Below are positions 6,569-8,136 of a DNA stretch of 8,136 nt, piece after piece (position 1 is the stretch's first letter; every line of letters starts with the position of its first letter). Source of the DNA: Thermoplasmata archaeon (GTDB lineage: Archaea; Thermoplasmatota; E2; DHVEG-1); NCBI GenBank assembly GCA_030637965.1, contig DAOWFO010000084.1, forward strand, positions 1-8,136. Direction: 5' to 3'. The translations under genes were made by a program, and so were the position numbers. The notes below the pieces were generated by a model, which saw nothing but the letters and a program-made list of their open reading frames with translations, had not been told where the DNA came from and did no database searches.

Positions 6569-6728
6569 TGTTACCGATCATTTCTATCGTTCCTAAAAAA
6601 AATCTTGCCTAAAAATTTACATCTATTTTAATATCATCTACTCTTAAAATTTTATCCGATTTTAATAATCTATTAACGTATTAAGTATTATTATTGTTCG
6701 ATCTTAAATTTAACATTTAGAATATATA

Positions 6729-6872
6729 CTAATTACCTACAACATAATTTTTATAAATCTGATAAAGAATGCAGTTTTCCTCACCAGGGCAAACAACTTC
6801 ATTAGGTGTTAAGTTACAACCAGGGCATTCATGATGTCTAATTTTAGATTTAAAATTACAATTTTCTATCAT
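6729..6872 (-). CDS. Cys-rich putative zinc-binding protein, 47 aa
   Basis: The ATG at 6872 opens a 47-codon frame ending in TAG. Five cysteines are present: Cys5, then CPGC (16-19), then Cys28 and Cys34 in VVCPGEENC. HHE (13-15) stands directly before the CPGC knuckle. The repeated CPG and the spacing suggest a small zinc ribbon or knuckle using two Cys pairs, with a tyrosine-rich helical tail (ILYQIYKNYVV). A strong AAGGAG (6886-6891) lies 13 nt before the ATG, farther than usual. A TTTTATAAAT box (6903-6912) stands upstream. Metal binding is inferred from the Cys pattern only; no family is recognised. Confidence 0.6.
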   Translation of the reverse strand: MIENCNFKSKIRHHECPGCNLTPNEVVCPGEENCILYQIYKNYVVGN

Positions 6873-6902
6873 TTTTATTCTAATTCTCCTTAACTATTAT
6901 TT

Positions 6903-6919
6903 ATTTATAAAACCAATTG
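6903..6919 (-). promoter_or_regulatory. Putative promoter of the 47-aa Cys-rich gene
   Basis: On the minus strand CAATTGGTTTTATAAAT combines a conserved-looking CAATTGGTTTT with a TATA box. Nearly the same string (CAATTGGTTTTTTAA) precedes the 41-aa gene at 7445. Confidence 0.4.
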
Positions 6920-6923
6920 AACT

Positions 6924-6957
6924 AAAAAAATTAAATTAAGAAAAATATAAAGGAAAA
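6924..6957 (-). terminator. Run of T tracts after the 45-aa gene
   Basis: Downstream of the stop at 6983 the minus strand carries T5 (6953-6957), T5 (6942-6946) and T7 (6924-6930). Successive T tracts like these are typical archaeal termination zones. This one separates the 45-aa gene from the promoter of the 47-aa gene. Confidence 0.4.
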
Positions 6958-6982
6958 ATGGCTTAATAAAATATCAGCAAAA

Positions 6983-7120
6983 TTAAAGGTTGTGCTTCTT
7001 AAAATATGCATCAATTTCTTTTACTACTGTTTCATAATTTTCGTTAGGTTTCGCGGTTCCATTTAAACCTTTATCAATTTTTTTTCCTATCGATTCATAC
7101 CTTTCTTCATCCACTTTCAT
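6983..7120 (-). CDS. Small charged protein, 45 aa
   Basis: The frame is open from an ATG at 7168, but that codon lies inside the apparent TATA box (TTTTATATATGA). The second ATG at 7120 has a good ribosome site, GGAAGGTG, ending 6 nt before it, so a 45-residue protein is called. It begins MKVDEERYESIGKKIDKG, passes through a flexible GTAKPNEN segment and ends in a predicted helix, YETVVKEIDAYFKKHNL. There are no cysteines, signal peptide or membrane segment, so it is probably cytoplasmic. A promoter upstream and T tracts downstream make it an independent transcription unit. No family is recognised. Confidence 0.62.
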   Translation of the reverse strand: MKVDEERYESIGKKIDKGLNGTAKPNENYETVVKEIDAYFKKHNL

Positions 7121-7165
7121 TTTACACACCTTCCAAATTATGGTGTATAATTGTCTATTACCAAT

Positions 7166-7178
7166 CATATATAAAATA
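7166..7178 (-). promoter_or_regulatory. Putative TATA box of the 45-aa gene
   Basis: TTTTATATATGATT on the minus strand lies about 50 nt upstream of the ATG at 7120, which implies a transcript leader of about 25 nt carrying the GGAAGGTG ribosome site (7126-7133). Confidence 0.5.
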
Positions 7179-7319
7179 AACCTGTTAATATGTCAAAATG
7201 AAAAAGTGGCTAATACAAAACAAAGCAAAATTCTTAAAGAATATTTTCAAATACTATTACTTCCAATTATTCTTCAAATAATACTATAATAAAGTTCAGC
7301 TTGGTTTAGGAAGAATTAA

Positions 7320-7445
7320 TTATTTCTTCTTTGCTTCTTTAATTAATTTTTCTATGTCTTCCTTTGCATCGATAACTGCCCTTTCTGCATTTTCTAACCA
7401 TAGCATAGCATTTTCGGCTATTCTAATTATTTCCAATTTATCCAT
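7320..7445 (-). CDS. Small helical coiled-coil-like protein, 41 aa
   Basis: The ATG at 7445 is preceded 3 nt away by GAGGGTGA (7449-7456), the strongest ribosome site in this part of the window. The 41 residues read as one amphipathic helix: MDKLEIIRIAENAMLW, then LENAERAVIDAKEDIEKL, ending in KEAKKK. Regular placement of I/L/A suggests a dimerising or partner-binding helix. There are no Cys or catalytic motifs. A TTTTTTAA box and the shared CAATTGG element lie upstream. No family is recognised; the combination of strong SD, helix-favouring codons and promoter makes it very likely a true gene. Confidence 0.68.
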   Translation of the reverse strand: MDKLEIIRIAENAMLWLENAERAVIDAKEDIEKLIKEAKKK

Positions 7446-7448
7446 TCG

Positions 7449-7456
7449 TCACCCTC
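7449..7456 (-). promoter_or_regulatory. Shine-Dalgarno site GAGGGTGA
   Basis: It matches the extended archaeal SD (GAGGTGA type) and decides the ATG at 7445 as the start of the 41-aa gene. Confidence 0.65.
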
Positions 7457-7483
7457 AAATAATAATTTCATAATATATGTCCA

Positions 7484-7500
7484 CTTAAAAAACCAATTGG
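7484..7500 (-). promoter_or_regulatory. Putative promoter of the 41-aa gene
   Basis: CAATTGGTTTTTTAAG on the minus strand resembles the element upstream of the 47-aa gene and would start a transcript roughly 15-20 nt before the ATG at 7445. A second A/T box (ACATATATTA, 7470-7479) lies closer and would leave almost no leader. Confidence 0.35.
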
Positions 7501-7546
7501 AAATAGCAAATTTATCTAAAAAGAAATGAGTAAGTTATTAGATCAT

Positions 7547-7756
7547 CTATTCTTCAGATAATTTCTTCATGTCCTCTTCCATTGCCTTGTCTAATGTTTT
7601 ATCCATTTTCTGTTCTCTTGCAATATTTGACATTTCGGTGATTATTTGCTCCCATAGGACTTCTTGACCAAGTGCATAATACCACATATCAAGTTTCTTT
7701 TCACCATTCGCCTTTCTAAAGTCGTCTAAAAATTCCTTTTTGTCATCTTCATTCAT
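7547..7756 (-). CDS. Small acidic helical protein, 69 aa
   Basis: The ATG at 7756 is preceded by CGTGAT 5 nt away. The 69 residues are rich in Asp, Glu and Lys: MNEDDKKEFLDDFRKANG, KKLDMWYYALGQEVLWEQII (21-40), then MSNIAREQKMDKTLDKAMEE and KKLSEE. The middle WYYALGQEVLWEQI is the only strongly hydrophobic stretch and probably packs as the core of a helical bundle or binds a partner. There is no signal peptide, membrane segment or cysteine. A TTTATAAAG box (7793-7801) lies about 40 nt upstream, implying its own promoter. No family is recognised. Confidence 0.7.
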   Translation of the reverse strand: MNEDDKKEFLDDFRKANGEKKLDMWYYALGQEVLWEQIITEMSNIAREQKMDKTLDKAMEEDMKKLSEE

Positions 7757-7792
7757 TTAATATCACGCACTATTAAATAGAATATAATATAA

Positions 7793-7801
7793 CTTTATAA
7801 A
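7793..7801 (-). promoter_or_regulatory. Putative TATA box of the 69-aa gene
   Basis: TTTATAAAG on the minus strand is a good archaeal TATA match. Initiation about 25 nt downstream gives a leader of about 15-20 nt that includes the GTGAT ribosome site. Confidence 0.5.
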
Positions 7802-7866
7802 CTTGTTTTTTTACCAAATAAAAATTTAATTCATATGAACTTTGATTACATCTCTATTAAATTTTG

Positions 7867-7872
7867 AAAAAA
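7867..7872 (-). terminator. T6 tract after the 43-aa zinc-ribbon gene
   Basis: Six T's on the minus strand about 35 nt past the stop at 7906, without a stable stem. This is a plausible archaeal T-tract terminator. Confidence 0.3.
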
Positions 7873-7905
7873 TCTTATATTTTAACATTTATCATTTCAA
7901 ATTTT

Positions 7906-8037
7906 CTACAATATTCTCTTATAACTACACTTAAGACACTTTGTGTTTCCTTTTTTATCTTTTGATGTACTTACATACTCATGCCAAGTCATTTTTTTGC
8001 ATTTATCACAAAAATTCTTTTCCTTAATACCTTTCAT
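7906..8037 (-). CDS. Small zinc-ribbon protein, 43 aa
   Basis: The ATG at 8037 opens a 43-codon frame ending in TAG. Two CxxC knuckles are clear, NFCDKCKK (Cys10, Cys13) and TKCLKCSYKR (Cys34, Cys37), 20 residues apart, with WHEY (18-21) between them. This is the classic layout of a four-Cys zinc ribbon. The protein is Lys-rich (MKGIKEK, SKDKKGN), which suits binding to RNA, DNA or the ribosome, though the target is unknown. GTGAT lies 8 nt before the ATG. The stop of the gene entering from the right edge is only 27 bp upstream, so the two may share a transcript. No specific family is recognised. Confidence 0.68.
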   Translation of the reverse strand: MKGIKEKNFCDKCKKMTWHEYVSTSKDKKGNTKCLKCSYKRIL

Positions 8038-8064
8038 TATTTTTTATCACAGTACAAACTTAAT

Positions 8065-8136
8065 CTAACTGCCCTCACCAGAGAATTTTTCTTCATATAC
8101 TACTGCAAAACCCCCAGCACTAAATTTAATATCAAT
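8065..8136 (-). CDS. C-terminal end of a gene entering from the right edge (unknown)
   Basis: Minus-strand frame open from the window edge to a TAG at 8065-8067, giving 23 residues that include SAGGFAVVYEEKFSGEGS. The balanced composition reads like the end of a real protein, but it is too short to identify. It precedes the 43-aa zinc-ribbon gene by 27 bp and may be its operon partner. Confidence 0.4.
   Translation of the reverse strand: MDIKFSAGGFAVVYEEKFSGEGS

Noticed and set aside
7198..7281. 27-codon plus-strand frame starting MKKWLIQNKAKF
   Set aside because: No ribosome site, and its Lys/Phe/Tyr-rich composition is expected by chance in A/T-rich sequence.
5648..8136. CRISPR array, tRNA gene, insertion sequence or integration site
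   Set aside because: No regularly spaced repeats, cloverleaf, transposase or integrase frame, or terminal repeats were seen; A/T-rich short repeats explain the superficial similarity.

Overview
The window looks like chromosomal DNA from a low-G+C euryarchaeon. It carries an archaeal-type serine hydroxymethyltransferase, an AK6/Fap7-type nucleoside kinase and an archaeal CDP-alcohol phosphotransferase. Archaeal TATA-box/BRE-like elements lie upstream of most genes, and many ribosome-binding sites are of the GGTGA/GTGAT type, which pairs with the 16S 3' end. A secreted family C25 (gingipain-like) cysteine peptidase of the kind often met in Thermoplasmatota makes that phylum a reasonable guess, but it is only an inference.

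Layout. (1) Positions 1-427 (+) hold the C-terminal part of a metallopeptidase M24 gene (Xaa-Pro aminopeptidase/dipeptidase), cut by the window edge. (2) Positions 453-2834 (-) hold a large secreted C25 peptidase, convergent with the first gene across a 25-bp A/T palindrome that can terminate both. (3) Positions 2835-3146 are an AT-rich divergent promoter region. (4) Positions 3147-5647 (+) are a compact three-gene operon: glyA, an AK6/Fap7-like P-loop kinase (4-nt gap) and a membrane CDP-alcohol phosphatidyltransferase (16-nt gap). It links one-carbon/glycine metabolism, a ribosome-assembly-type NTPase and polar lipid head-group synthesis, so it is a housekeeping unit rather than one pathway.

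(5) From 5648 to the end (about 2.5 kb) the DNA is visibly more AT-rich. It carries a run of very small genes, all on the minus strand: 34(?), 30, 77, 47, 45, 41, 69 and 43 codons, then the 3' end of a further gene entering from the right edge. Five of them are shorter than 50 codons but have a clear start, and most have an SD-like sequence. Several also have their own TATA-like element, so most look separately transcribed. Two are Cys-rich and probably bind zinc, one is a two-helix membrane protein, one is a very basic peptide, and three are charged helical proteins. I do not recognise any of them by family.

The best-supported re-annotations are later starts for the C25 peptidase (2834), glyA (3147) and the 45-aa protein (7120), because the longer frames begin in or upstream of the apparent promoters. 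The most interesting region is the array of microprotein genes. I see no CRISPR array, tRNA, rRNA, insertion sequence or integrase.
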